From assembly GCA_030037065.1 (NCBI GenBank), contig JASHRW010000423.1, positions 1 to 40,321 of the forward strand: 40,321 nt of DNA, given 5' to 3'. Position numbers and translations under genes: made by a program. The stretch comes from Xanthobacteraceae bacterium. GTDB taxonomy: Bacteria; Pseudomonadota; Alphaproteobacteria; Rhizobiales; Xanthobacteraceae. Shown here piece by piece: positions 1 to 8,744 of this stretch. The stretch's first letter is position 1, and each line of letters begins with the position of its first letter. The notes beneath the pieces were generated by a model. That model saw only the letters and a program-made list of their open reading frames with translations, ran no database searches and was not told the DNA's origin.

Positions 1-186
1 AAGGGCGCCATGCTGATCGGCAACGGCCCGACCGATCTGCGCCGCATCTCCATGGTCGGCAACGATCTCCAACTCGACAATGGCATCGGCACCTGCGGCA
101 AGAACGGCCAGGGGGTTCCGGTCGGCGTCGGCCAGCCGACGCTGCGCATCGACCGCATCACCGTCGGCGGCACGGGTGGCCGATGA
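1..186 (+). CDS. C-terminal fragment of a protein of unknown function (5' truncated by window edge)
   Basis: Frame 1 is open from base 1 to TGA at 184-186 (..[55 protein letters not shown]) and overlaps the lepB ATG at 183 (ATGA). Confidence 0.55.
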   Translation, partial: KGAMLIGNGPTDLRRISMVGNDLQLDNGIGTCGKNGQGVPVGVGQPTLRIDRITVGGTGGR

Positions 187-965
187 CGACGCCTGAACAT
201 GCCGATGCCGGCGCCGAAGCCCCTCGTCGGGCGGGCTGGGCCAAGTCGCTCCTCGATCTGGCCCTGATCCTGTTGGCGATCACCGTTGCCAAGAGCGCGC
301 TCGCCGAGCCGTATTATGTGCCGTCAGGCTCGATGGAGCCGACGTTGAAGATCGGCGACGAGTTGCTGGCGACCAAGTACCCTTACGGCTACAGCACGGC
401 ATCCCTGCCGCTGTTCATCAACATCCCGGGCACGAAGCGAATCTTGGGCGCGCTGCCGCGGCGCGGCGATGTCGTCGTGTTCCGCTCGCCGGCGAATATG
501 TCGCAAATCTGGGTCAAGCGGGTAGTCGGCCTGCCGGGGGATCGCATCGCCGTGCGGCACGGCCGGGTATGGATCAACGGCAAACCGGTCGGCCTTACGT
601 CCGACGGCATGGGCAGCGACGAGAGCGACGACGGCGCGCGGCAGCTCGTGCCGCAATTCCTCGAGACGCTGCCGGGCGGACGTCAACACCTGATTTTCCA
701 GGAGAGCACCAGCGGGCCGATGAACAACATGGCCGAGATCACCGTCCCGCCCGGCCACTTGTTTGTCATGGGCGACAATCGCGACAATTCGGACGATAGC
801 CGGGTGCCCGTCAGCATGGGCGGCGTCGGGCTGTTGCCGGTCGCCGATTTGGTCGGACGGGTGAACGTGCTGCTAGGCTCGTGGGACTTGGCGGTCGCGC
901 ACCGATCGGTTTGGCAGTGGCCGTCCGGATTGCGGCTCTCTCGATTCTTCAGCGCCGTCCGCTAG
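183..965 (+). CDS. lepB: Signal peptidase I
   Basis: S26 motifs: PSGSMEPTL (catalytic Ser), [12 protein letters not shown] (Lys), [12 protein letters not shown]-terminal hydrophobic segment. Confidence 0.93.
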   Translation: MTTPEHADAGAEAPRRAGWAKSLLDLALILLAITVAKSALAEPYYVPSGSMEPTLKIGDELLATKYPYGYSTASLPLFINIPGTKRILGALPRRGDVVVFRSPANMSQIWVKRVVGLPGDRIAVRHGRVWINGKPVGLTSDGMGSDESDDGARQLVPQFLETLPGGRQHLIFQESTSGPMNNMAEITVPPGHLFVMGDNRDNSDDSRVPVSMGGVGLLPVADLVGRVNVLLGSWDLAVAHRSVWQWPSGLRLSRFFSAVR

Positions 966-1039
966 GGGTGGCTAGTCCATAACTGGCTGCCGAAGGCCAA
1001 CTTTGCTATGTAACTGCGCGATAGAGTCAGGAGCTATCG

Positions 1040-1279
1040 ATGAACGAGCGCGTTACGGTCGAGCTGGATGGCGAGACTCTCGCAGCGGCACGCAAGGCCG
1101 GGATCGATCTATCTGAGCTTCTGAGCCGCGCTTTACGGCGTCACCTGCCGTACCTCAACGCGGCAGACCGCGAACAAGCCGCGCGCCAGTGGTACGAGGC
1201 AAACAAAGAGGCGGTCGACGCCTACAACGAGATGATCGAGACCCATGGCCTGTTTTCTGACGGCATGCGGATGTTTTGA
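1040..1279 (+). CDS. ccdA: Type II toxin-antitoxin system antitoxin, CcdA family
   Basis: 79 aa; N-terminal RHH-like region (RVTVELDGETLAAARKAGIDLSELLSRALR) and acidic C-terminal tail; directly abuts a CcdB-like ORF. Confidence 0.8.
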   Translation: MNERVTVELDGETLAAARKAGIDLSELLSRALRRHLPYLNAADREQAARQWYEANKEAVDAYNEMIETHGLFSDGMRMF

Positions 1280-1594
1280 GTGCCCCGACAATTTGACATC
1301 GTTGAAAATCTCAATCGCACCAGCCGCAGTCAGTATCCGTTTCTTATCGTTTTGCAGCACGATCGTGTGGCCGCGTTGAGAAGTATTATCGCTGCACCGC
1401 TTGTCGAGGCCAGTACAAGGCTCGCCGGATCTCGGCTGCATCCGTCGATTTCGATCAGCGGAAGCAATTACGTCATCGTCGTGGAGGAACTGGCCGCCGT
1501 TGAACGTCGTGCGCTGGGCCAAAGGATAACCTCGGTAGAATCCGCTCGGTACGATATCGTTGCAGCGGTCGATTTGTTATTTACTGGAATTTGA
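1280..1594 (+). CDS. ccdB: Type II toxin-antitoxin system toxin, CcdB family
   Basis: GTG start directly after the ccdA stop; ~104 aa; CcdB-like fold pattern (YPFLIVLQHD, C-terminal VDLLFTGI). Confidence 0.8.
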   Translation: MPRQFDIVENLNRTSRSQYPFLIVLQHDRVAALRSIIAAPLVEASTRLAGSRLHPSISISGSNYVIVVEELAAVERRALGQRITSVESARYDIVAAVDLLFTGI

Positions 1595-1620
1595 AGTGTT
1601 CGCAACGAGTTGACGGGCAA

Positions 1621-2166
1621 TCACCGCACCACGGCCGAAATGCAGCACGGGCGATGGCGCGGCGGCTTGATGACGTTTTTTAGATAACAGCGGGCGCCGA
1701 CGGTGCCGTAGCCGGGGCGGCGGTAGGTCCAGGCGCGGCAGCGCGCTTCGGCCTGGCAGGCCTCGGCGCAGGCTTGGCCTCTGGGTTCTGGCTTGGTCTC
1801 GAACGTGCGGTAATCGCCGCCGGCGCGATCGATCGAATATTCGAGGCCGCCGGAATAGCGCGGCTCGATAACGCCGGCGCCGCGCACCCCGGACACGCAG
1901 CAGCTCGACCGCACCGGCGGACGCACTTGGCGCTTGAGATAGCACATGGCCGGACCGCCGGTTGCCGGCGGATAGGAGAAACTCCAGGACCGGCAGCTCT
2001 TGTCGTGCTCGCAGCGCGACGCGCAGACGGCCGGATCGCCGTTGGCAACCGGGGCGCGCGCGTAATCGCCGCCCGGCCGGTCGTAGCCCGACTGCGCCCG
2101 GAGTGGGCCGATCGCTGCAGCGACCGACACCACAACCGCAACGCTCACGATCAATGCCCGCATCAT
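1621..2166 (-). CDS. Secreted protein with two PAN/Apple-like Cys-rich repeats
   Basis: Signal peptide MMRALIVSVAVVVSVAAAIGPLRAQ then two similar units (YDRPGGDYAR..CASRCEHDKSCRSWSFSY..CYLK / IDRAGGDYRTF..CAEACQAEARCRAWTYRR..CYLK). Start moved from the ORF-track start 2244 to 2166. Confidence 0.75.
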   Translation of the reverse strand: MMRALIVSVAVVVSVAAAIGPLRAQSGYDRPGGDYARAPVANGDPAVCASRCEHDKSCRSWSFSYPPATGGPAMCYLKRQVRPPVRSSCCVSGVRGAGVIEPRYSGGLEYSIDRAGGDYRTFETKPEPRGQACAEACQAEARCRAWTYRRPGYGTVGARCYLKNVIKPPRHRPCCISAVVR

Positions 2167-2295
2167 GCGATGCGCTTTCCGTGTTTCGGCGTCGCTCCCG
2201 GCAATGCTGCTTATAGAAGAGCGCCGTTTTATGCGAAATGCCACAACAATTTTATGTCGGCTTTCCGTCTGTTCGCTGCGCGCCGCGACTGCTTC

Positions 2296-3459
2296 TCAAA
2301 CGGCATTGCGATTTTCTCGTACTGGTCGGAAGTGCTTCGACAGTTTGAGTCCCTGCGCTTGATAATTGGAGCCGATGCCGGTGCCGTAAAGCTTGTCGGG
2401 GCGGGCCAGCATTCTTTCAAACACTAGCCGGCCGACGATCTGGCCGTGTTCGAGGATGAACGGCACTTCGCGCGAGCGCACTTCCAGCACCGCGCGTGCG
2501 CCGAGTCCGCCGGCGCCGGCGTAGCCGAAGCCGGGATCGAAGAAGCCGGCATAGTGGACGCGAAATTCGCCGACCAGCGGATCGAATGGCACCATTTCGG
2601 CGGCGTAATCGGGCGGCACTTGCACCGCCTCGGTGGAAGCCAGGATGTAAAATTCGTCGGGATCGAGGATAAGACTCTTGTCGGCGCGGGCGGCAATCGG
2701 CTCCCAGAAATCGGCCATATCGTAGGCGCCGCGGCGCTCGACATCGATGACCGCGGTGTGACGCTTGGCGCGGTAGCCGACGATGCCGCCCTCCCGGCCG
2801 GAAAGATCGATGCTGACCGCAACGCCGTCGCCCATCACCGCCTCGGCGCGATCGACCAATCGCTCGCGCGCGTGCAGCGCACGCAGCTCCTTTTCGTCGA
2901 GCGCGGCGCCGCCGCGGTGCAGGCGCATTTGCGAAAGCCGCGTGCCTTCGCGTACCAGTATTGGAAAGGTCTTTGGACTGATCTCGGCGTAAAGCGGGCC
3001 GTGATAGCCGTTGGCGACGCGATCGAAGCCGCGCGTCTCGTCGGCGATCACGCGGGTGAAAACATCGAGCCGGCCGGTGGAGCTTTTCGGATTGGTGGCC
3101 GCCGCGATATCGGCAGGCAGTTCGAGCTTCTCGAGCAGCGGCACGATATAGACGCAGCCTGTTTCCAGGACGGCGCCGCCGGCCAGCGCAAACTCATGCA
3201 GCTTCAGTTCGGCGATGCGCTGGGTCACCGTGATGCCCGGACCGGGCAGAAAACTCGCCCGTACCCGATAGGCGACGGCACCGAGGCGAAGATCGAGGCT
3301 TGCCGGTTGGATCTGATCGGCGATGAATGGATCCGGCGCCGCAATCGCTCCCTCAGCCGCCAACGCCGCGATCATGCGGTCGGGCAGGATTCCGGACTGC
3401 GAAGGTTGAAACGAGAGCGGCACGAGATGCCATCTAACGCGCTGCCGGTTTGACGCCAA
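2296..3459 (-). CDS. dcd: 2'-deoxycytidine 5'-triphosphate deaminase (long, two-domain form)
   Basis: Dcd/DUT-type motifs (IQPASLDLRLGAVAYRVRASFLPG, NPKSSTGRLDVFTRVI, second domain PGFGYAGAGGLGARAVLEVRS). Confidence 0.88.
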   Translation of the reverse strand: MASNRQRVRWHLVPLSFQPSQSGILPDRMIAALAAEGAIAAPDPFIADQIQPASLDLRLGAVAYRVRASFLPGPGITVTQRIAELKLHEFALAGGAVLETGCVYIVPLLEKLELPADIAAATNPKSSTGRLDVFTRVIADETRGFDRVANGYHGPLYAEISPKTFPILVREGTRLSQMRLHRGGAALDEKELRALHARERLVDRAEAVMGDGVAVSIDLSGREGGIVGYRAKRHTAVIDVERRGAYDMADFWEPIAARADKSLILDPDEFYILASTEAVQVPPDYAAEMVPFDPLVGEFRVHYAGFFDPGFGYAGAGGLGARAVLEVRSREVPFILEHGQIVGRLVFERMLARPDKLYGTGIGSNYQAQGLKLSKHFRPVRENRNAV

Positions 3460-3487
3460 GACGCCGGTGGCGTATAGAGACGTTTAT

Positions 3488-3543
3488 CCCGTGGTCATTT
3501 GAGCCGGCCGGCTTGCAGCCACGTAAAATAAATCGCTAAAAGG
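3488..3543 (+). ncRNA. SAM-II riboswitch (metA motif)
   Basis: CCCGTGGTCATTTGAGCCGGCCGGCTTGCAGCCACGTAAAATAAATCGCTAAAAGG: P1 CGTGG(3490-3494)/CCACG(3519-3523), TTGCAG, and conserved 3' ATAAATCGCTAAAAGG; located directly upstream of metZ. Confidence 0.93.
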
Positions 3544-3558
3544 CCGGGGACGCGTGAG

Positions 3559-3600
3559 CCCGGCCTGAGGATTTGCTCCTCCCGGCCGGGTTTTGTTTTG
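3559..3600 (+). terminator. Intrinsic terminator in the riboswitch expression platform
   Basis: CCCGGCC(3559-3565) pairs with GGCCGGG(3584-3590), inner GAGGA/TCCTC stem, followed by TTTTGTTTT. The competing upstream stem is AGGCCGGG(3541-3548)/CCCGGCCT(3559-3566). Confidence 0.8.
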
Positions 3601-3617
3601 GGCCAAAGGAGGGCCAC

Positions 3618-4808
3618 ATGTCCGCGTCTGCAAAGAGAGACTACCGCCCGGAAACCCGCCTGGTTCAGTCCGGCATCCTGCGCTCGCCGTTCGGCGAAAC
3701 GTCCGAGGCGCTATTTCTCACCCAGGGCTACGTCTACGACAACGCAGCGCAAGCCGAGGCGCGCTTCAAGGGCGAGGATCCCGGCTATCAATATTCGCGC
3801 TTCGCCAATCCAACGCTCGACATGTTCGAGCGGCGCATGGCGGCGTTCGAGGGCGCCGAAGCCGCGCGCGCTACCGCGACCGGGATGGCCGCGGTTACGC
3901 TTTCGCTCGTCGGGCAGCTCAGGGCGGGCGATCATGTGGTTGGCTCGAAGGCCATGTTCGGGTCCTGCCGCTACGTCATCGAGGATTATCTGCCGCGCTT
4001 CGGCGTCGCCTCGACCTTGGTCGACGGCTGCAATCTCGACGCCTGGCGCAACGCGGTGCGGCCGAATACCAAGACCTTCTTTCTCGAAAGTCCGACCAAT
4101 CCGGCGCTCGACGTGATCGACATCGCCGAGGTGGCGAACATCGCGCATGCGGCCGGCGCGACGCTCGTAGTCGACAATGTGTTCGCCACGCCGCTCTATC
4201 AGAGCCCGCTCGCGCTCGGCGCTGATTGCGTGGTCTATTCGGCGACCAAGCATATCGACGGGCAGGGCCGCTGCCTGGGCGGCGTCGTCCTCGGCTCGCA
4301 AAAATTCATCATGGAGAAAATCCATGTGCTGTTGCGCCAGACCGGACCGTCAATGTCGCCGTTCAATGCCTGGGTGCTGCTCAAAGGGCTGGAGACGCTG
4401 GCCGTGCGCGTGCGCCGGCAGACCGACAGCGCCGCGACCCTCGCCGTCGCACTCGCCGAACATCCCAAGATCGCGCGGCTGATCTATCCCGGCCGGCCCG
4501 ACCACCCCCAGGCCGCCATCGCGCAGAAGCAGATGCGCGGCGGCTCCACGTTGGTCGCTTTCGAGATCAAGGGCGGTAAGAAGGCCGCTTTTCGCTTCCA
4601 GGACGCGCTGAAGCTCATTCGCATCAGCAACAATCTCGGCGACGCCAAAAGCCTCATCACCCATCCGGCAACGACTACGCACCAGCGGCTCACCCCGGCG
4701 CAGCGCGCTGAGCTCGGCATCGGCGACGGATTGGTGCGCCTCTCCGTGGGCCTCGAACATCCCGACGACATCGTCGAGGACGTGCTCGGCGCTCTCGATA
4801 CGGTGTGA
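3618..4808 (+). CDS. metZ: O-succinylhomoserine sulfhydrylase
   Basis: Cys/Met PLP-enzyme motifs (YSRFANPTLDMFERRMAAFEGAE, YSATKHIDGQGRCLGGVV, LGDAKSLITHPATTTHQRL). Start placed at ATG 3618 after AAAGGAGGG; ORF-track start 3573 lies in the riboswitch terminator. Confidence 0.93.
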   Translation: MSASAKRDYRPETRLVQSGILRSPFGETSEALFLTQGYVYDNAAQAEARFKGEDPGYQYSRFANPTLDMFERRMAAFEGAEAARATATGMAAVTLSLVGQLRAGDHVVGSKAMFGSCRYVIEDYLPRFGVASTLVDGCNLDAWRNAVRPNTKTFFLESPTNPALDVIDIAEVANIAHAAGATLVVDNVFATPLYQSPLALGADCVVYSATKHIDGQGRCLGGVVLGSQKFIMEKIHVLLRQTGPSMSPFNAWVLLKGLETLAVRVRRQTDSAATLAVALAEHPKIARLIYPGRPDHPQAAIAQKQMRGGSTLVAFEIKGGKKAAFRFQDALKLIRISNNLGDAKSLITHPATTTHQRLTPAQRAELGIGDGLVRLSVGLEHPDDIVEDVLGALDTV

Positions 4809-4823
4809 GGGTCGGGCCAATAC

Positions 4824-5762
4824 TCAGGGCGCGGTGCGCTCGACTGCCGACGCCACGGGTGGGTTGGCCGCTTTGGCGATGCTGGCCGCGAGCAGTTTGG
4901 CCCAGCAGCCGTAACCCCAGTCATTCATATGCAGGCCGTCCGGCGAAACGAAGACGTTGAAGGAGGCGTGCTGCGTTTCGTACCAGTCGCGCATCACCGC
5001 AAAGCGATGGAACAGATCGACGTTCTGCTCCCGGGCGACGAGCGCGATCAGATCGACCATGCCCGGCGTTTCCGGCTTGGCGAGAACCTTTGGCGCGTAT
5101 TGCGGATCGATCAGCACTATGTCGGCGCCGGCCGCCCTGAGCTGTTCGATGCCCTCGCGCAGCAGCATCAAATGCGGCTTGAGCGGACGATCGCGCAGCA
5201 CCGAGTTGGTGCCGAGCTGCCAGAGCACGAGCTGCGGATGTGCGGCGATCACCCCGGCGGAAAACCGCTCGATCATGTCGGGAGCTTCCTCGCCGTTGAC
5301 CCCGCGGTTGAGCACGGTGATGAAGCGTCCGGGAAATAGCTTTTTCAGTTCGACCGCAAGCCTACTCGGATAGCTCGCCGCAGGCGAGCTTGCGCCTGCA
5401 CCGGCGGTCGATGAGGAACCAATGGCGACGATGGTGAGCGGCTTGCCGTTGGCAAGTCGCTGAGCGGTGTGCAGCAATGGGCGATTGAGCCGCGTCAATT
5501 CCGTCGGCGCGGTGCAGCCTGGAGCTCCCGGCGCAAGCGGGGCAATGGCGGGATGTAGCACCGCTGGCTGCAGCGGTTTCGTGAGTGCCGGCCGCAGCAG
5601 CGGTGGCGCAACCACGCCAGGCGCGGCAGCAGCAATCGCGGCCGGCGTGAGCGAATGCGTGCCAGCCGGCACCTCCGCGTGCGCTGCAGCAAATCCCGTA
5701 AGGAGAACAATCGCCGCCCCCGCCTTGACGCGGTTATTCAACGTTCTCGTTTGTTGAAACAT
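4824..5762 (-). CDS. SGNH/GDSL hydrolase family protein (secreted)
   Basis: Signal peptide; block I AIGSSSTAGAG, block II NRGVNGEE, block III QLGTNS, block V DGLHMND. Confidence 0.85.
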   Translation of the reverse strand: MFQQTRTLNNRVKAGAAIVLLTGFAAAHAEVPAGTHSLTPAAIAAAAPGVVAPPLLRPALTKPLQPAVLHPAIAPLAPGAPGCTAPTELTRLNRPLLHTAQRLANGKPLTIVAIGSSSTAGAGASSPAASYPSRLAVELKKLFPGRFITVLNRGVNGEEAPDMIERFSAGVIAAHPQLVLWQLGTNSVLRDRPLKPHLMLLREGIEQLRAAGADIVLIDPQYAPKVLAKPETPGMVDLIALVAREQNVDLFHRFAVMRDWYETQHASFNVFVSPDGLHMNDWGYGCWAKLLAASIAKAANPPVASAVERTAP

Positions 5763-5780
5763 CAGTTCTGCGTCGCACCC

Positions 5781-6509
5781 TCATGGCGTCAGATGAGCCG
5801 CATCGACGATCTGAAACGCCAGCGCCCTCCCAATACAATTATGTACGCGGCGAGCCATATCAGTTTTTTTGGTCGCCGCATAGAGATCGAACGTACCTTG
5901 ATCGTTCCAATAGCGCATGATCGCCAGCCGGTCGAACAGGAGCGTGCCGTGCTCTTGCGCCACCCACTGCATGACATCGGCATAAGCCGAGACGTTCAGC
6001 AAGGATTCGGTGCGCGGACTGTACTGCATGTTCAACAGGTCGACGTCGGCGCCTGCGTTAAGGATAGTTTCGACGCCGGCGACAAGATCAGCACTGAACT
6101 CCTCGGGCTCGATGCCGCTGACGGCATCGAACGTCCCGGCCTGCCAGACCACCAATGTCGGCTTGTCGGCGGCGAGGATGTTCTTCATGCGGGCGGCCAT
6201 GTCGGCGGTGGTCTGTCGCGATTGAACACGCGCCACGACCTTGATCTCATTCCCCGGCAAAAGCTCCCTCAGCGCAGCTTGCAGCCGCGCCGGATAGGCA
6301 AAGTTCGCGCCATCGGGCCCTGGCAGCGTCGACGATCCCGTGCCGACGACTGAAATATTGAGCCGGTGATTGGCCTTTATTTCCTTCATTACGCGCGCGA
6401 GCGCGATATCGCTTGTAATGAACGATGGCGGCACCGCGCATTCGTCCGCCGCCAACGCGGAGCCGGTCATCAATGCAAGAACGGCCGCAACAGCCGTAAT
6501 GAATCTCAT
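5781..6509 (-). CDS. SGNH-hydrolase-like secreted protein, apparently degenerate catalytic blocks
   Basis: Signal peptide MRFITAVAAVLALMTGSALA; block I VVGTGSSTLPG; block III reads QAGTFDA (no GTN); no clear C-terminal DxxH. Start moved from 6770 to 6509 (4-bp overlap with the opgC stop). Confidence 0.75.
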   Translation of the reverse strand: MRFITAVAAVLALMTGSALAADECAVPPSFITSDIALARVMKEIKANHRLNISVVGTGSSTLPGPDGANFAYPARLQAALRELLPGNEIKVVARVQSRQTTADMAARMKNILAADKPTLVVWQAGTFDAVSGIEPEEFSADLVAGVETILNAGADVDLLNMQYSPRTESLLNVSAYADVMQWVAQEHGTLLFDRLAIMRYWNDQGTFDLYAATKKTDMARRVHNCIGRALAFQIVDAAHLTP

Positions 6510-7870
6510 GCCTCGCCCCCCGCGAGGTTGTCCGGAGAGGCTTTTGCGCGTTGCTGTTGACTTCGCCCCTCCATCGTCCTGTACCACGAAATCAGGCTTG
6601 CTGTCGCGATCATGATCAAGATACCGGCGATGCTGATGCCGGTCTGCACCAGCGGGCCGCCCGACCATTCGCTGATGATAAATTGCCCGGCGAACGCCAG
6701 AAACACGCCCAGGCAGAAGATTTCGAGCGAATGCTGCCCGCAGCGGATGGCCGGCTGCAAAATCGGCCATCGCAAGCCGCGCCAGTCGCGCGAGACGAAC
6801 CTGACGGTGATGGCGGCGAGCGCCAAGAAATGTGCGAACCGCAACACATCCAGATTGGTCTTATCGATCGGGTAGATCATTTCGCCGAGCCAGTTCGGTA
6901 CAAACGCCTGCAGCGACTCAAAATGCCATGTCAGCGTGATGAAGAAGGCGAACAGCAGGTAGATGATTGCCAGCGCGAACACGATGCGCGATCGCAACAG
7001 GCCGCTGAGCCATTGCGCTCCCCCCACTGCGCACCAGGCGCCGAATATGAACAGCAATTGCCAAGCGAACGGATTGAAGACCCAAACGCCGTTCGGATAG
7101 GCGGGAAGATTGATATTGAAGTGCAACGCCAAAACATAAACGACGGCAGCGCCGATAAGGGCGTAGGCGGGTTGCCACAGCAGGACGCGAAGCACGGGCG
7201 GTAACAACACGAGCAGCACGATGTAGAGCGGCAGCACGTCCATGTTGACGGGCTTGAACTTCAGAATGAGCGCTTGAAATATCGTGACGTCGGGCTGCTT
7301 CAGGAAGCCGAGAATATTCATTTCCTCGGCGTAGAGCGGATTGCTGAAGGTCGCCGCCACATAGGCAATCTCGGCCATGAAGATCGTGAAAAGAAAAATA
7401 TGCGCCACATAAATCTGCCAGGCGCGTCGCAGGATGCGGGCGCTGGAAATGATAAATCCCCGCTGGTGCATGGCGCGGCCGTAGACGAATGCCGCCGTGT
7501 AGCCGGAAATGAAGATGAAGATTTCGGTCGCGTCGGAAAAGCCGTAATTGCGCGGCGTGAAATAGTTTACGACGTTGTTGGGAATGTGATCGAGAAAAAT
7601 GAGCCAGAGCGCGATGCCACGGAATAGATCGAGCCGCAGATCGCGCCCGGTCGCCAGTGCTGGCTGCGAAGAGGCGGCCATTGACGGGCGCGCATCCGCA
7701 GCCGCCGGCTGCTCCGCGCGCGCGGCTTTGGTCCTTGTCGTCTCCGGCAAAAACCGCAGCAGCGGGGCTAAGCCCTTGGGGTTTGCCGTTATTGCCAGCC
7801 ACCGCAACGCGGAGGCGAAGCTCAGTCCATGGAACAAGGATGCCGCCCGTCTATCCGCTTGGTTAGGCAC
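6506..7870 (-). CDS. opgC: OpgC-domain membrane protein (glucan succinyl/acyltransferase-like)
   Basis: RDLRLDLFRGIALWLIFLDHIPNNVVNYFTPRNYGFSDATEIFIFISGYTAAFVYG and about 10 hydrophobic segments. Real start may be ATG at 7681. Confidence 0.85.
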   Translation of the reverse strand: MPNQADRRAASLFHGLSFASALRWLAITANPKGLAPLLRFLPETTRTKAARAEQPAAADARPSMAASSQPALATGRDLRLDLFRGIALWLIFLDHIPNNVVNYFTPRNYGFSDATEIFIFISGYTAAFVYGRAMHQRGFIISSARILRRAWQIYVAHIFLFTIFMAEIAYVAATFSNPLYAEEMNILGFLKQPDVTIFQALILKFKPVNMDVLPLYIVLLVLLPPVLRVLLWQPAYALIGAAVVYVLALHFNINLPAYPNGVWVFNPFAWQLLFIFGAWCAVGGAQWLSGLLRSRIVFALAIIYLLFAFFITLTWHFESLQAFVPNWLGEMIYPIDKTNLDVLRFAHFLALAAITVRFVSRDWRGLRWPILQPAIRCGQHSLEIFCLGVFLAFAGQFIISEWSGGPLVQTGISIAGILIMIATASLISWYRTMEGRSQQQRAKASPDNLAGGEA

Positions 7871-7995
7871 AGCTTGAGAAAGCGCGCCAGCACGGTTATT
7901 GCAACAATATGGCCGAATCTATTCATTCATACGGGCAATTGCATAAGGCTGTTACGTGCGGCCCAAAAGGGGCCAAACGCGTCAAGGATCGCACC

Positions 7996-8388
7996 ATGTA
8001 TCGTGCCGTCACCCGAAAGATCGAAGTTGTGGTGACTCCGCGCTTTGTCGCCGATCGCTCGTCGCCGGAGAACAATTACTTCTTTTGGGCCTATACCATC
8101 TCGATCACCAATCAAGGCAAGGACACGGTCCAGCTCAAGACCCGTCACTGGCACATCACCGATGCCAATGGCCGGCGCCAGGAAGTGCGCGGCGCCGGCG
8201 TCGTCGGCGAGGAGCCAGTGCTCAAGGCCGGAGAGAAGTTCGAATATACCAGCGGGGTGCCGCTGCAGACGCCATCCGGGTTCATGGCCGGCAGCTATGG
8301 CATGGTGAGCGCAAGCGGTGAGCATTTCGACATCGAAATTCCCGCCTTCTCGCTGGATAGCGCCGAAACCAAGCGCACGCTCAACTGA
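7996..8388 (+). CDS. apaG: Co2+/Mg2+ efflux protein ApaG
   Basis: MYRAVTRKIEVVVTPRFVADRSSPENNYFFWAYTISITNQGKDTVQLKTRHWHITDANG, typical ApaG. Start moved from 7909 to 7996. Confidence 0.92.
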   Translation: MYRAVTRKIEVVVTPRFVADRSSPENNYFFWAYTISITNQGKDTVQLKTRHWHITDANGRRQEVRGAGVVGEEPVLKAGEKFEYTSGVPLQTPSGFMAGSYGMVSASGEHFDIEIPAFSLDSAETKRTLN

Positions 8389-8498
8389 TACCGACGGACT
8401 TGATCTTGAGGCATCGATAAAAACCGCGCTTGGCCGTCGCGAGTGATTCCAAGCCCAAGGTTTATTGGCCGGCCTTTATTGCGGTTGCGCTGCGGCCG

Positions 8499-8588
8499 CT
8501 ACAGCGTCGCCGGCAACCCCGTAAGGGTGATATAGGAAAGCGCGAACCACAACGCCGCCGTGACAACACCAATCAAGACCTTACTCAT
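8499..8588 (-). CDS. Small single-TM protein, 29 aa (not in the ORF track)
   Basis: ATG at 8588 to TAG at 8499: MSKVLIGVVTAALWFALSYITLTGLPATL*; GGGAGG Shine-Dalgarno upstream (gatcGGGAGGcatcaATG). Confidence 0.55.
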   Translation of the reverse strand: MSKVLIGVVTAALWFALSYITLTGLPATL

Positions 8589-8609
8589 TGATGCCTCCCG
8601 ATCTTGCTT

Positions 8610-8655
8610 GATCGAGCATCTTTCCCGAAAACGGTAGCCGCCTTTCGGGATCATC
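8610..8655. repeat. Short inverted-repeat element resembling a dispersed Rhizobiales intergenic repeat
   Basis: TCCCGAAA(8623-8630)..TTTCGGGA(8643-8650) in gatcgagcatctttcccgaaaacggtagccgcctttcgggatcat. Confidence 0.5.
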
Positions 8656-8744
8656 CTTCACGGCATTAATCCAAAACGCCGCATTTTGTTCCGATGTCCG
8701 GGCTTGCTGTGAGGTCGGCCGACAAAGGAGTCGCAACGATATGG

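Noticed and set aside
3573-3617. N-terminal extension of metZ in the ORF track
   Set aside because: It begins inside the riboswitch terminator hairpin; ATG 3618 has a strong SD (AAAGGAGGG) and the family-typical N-terminus.
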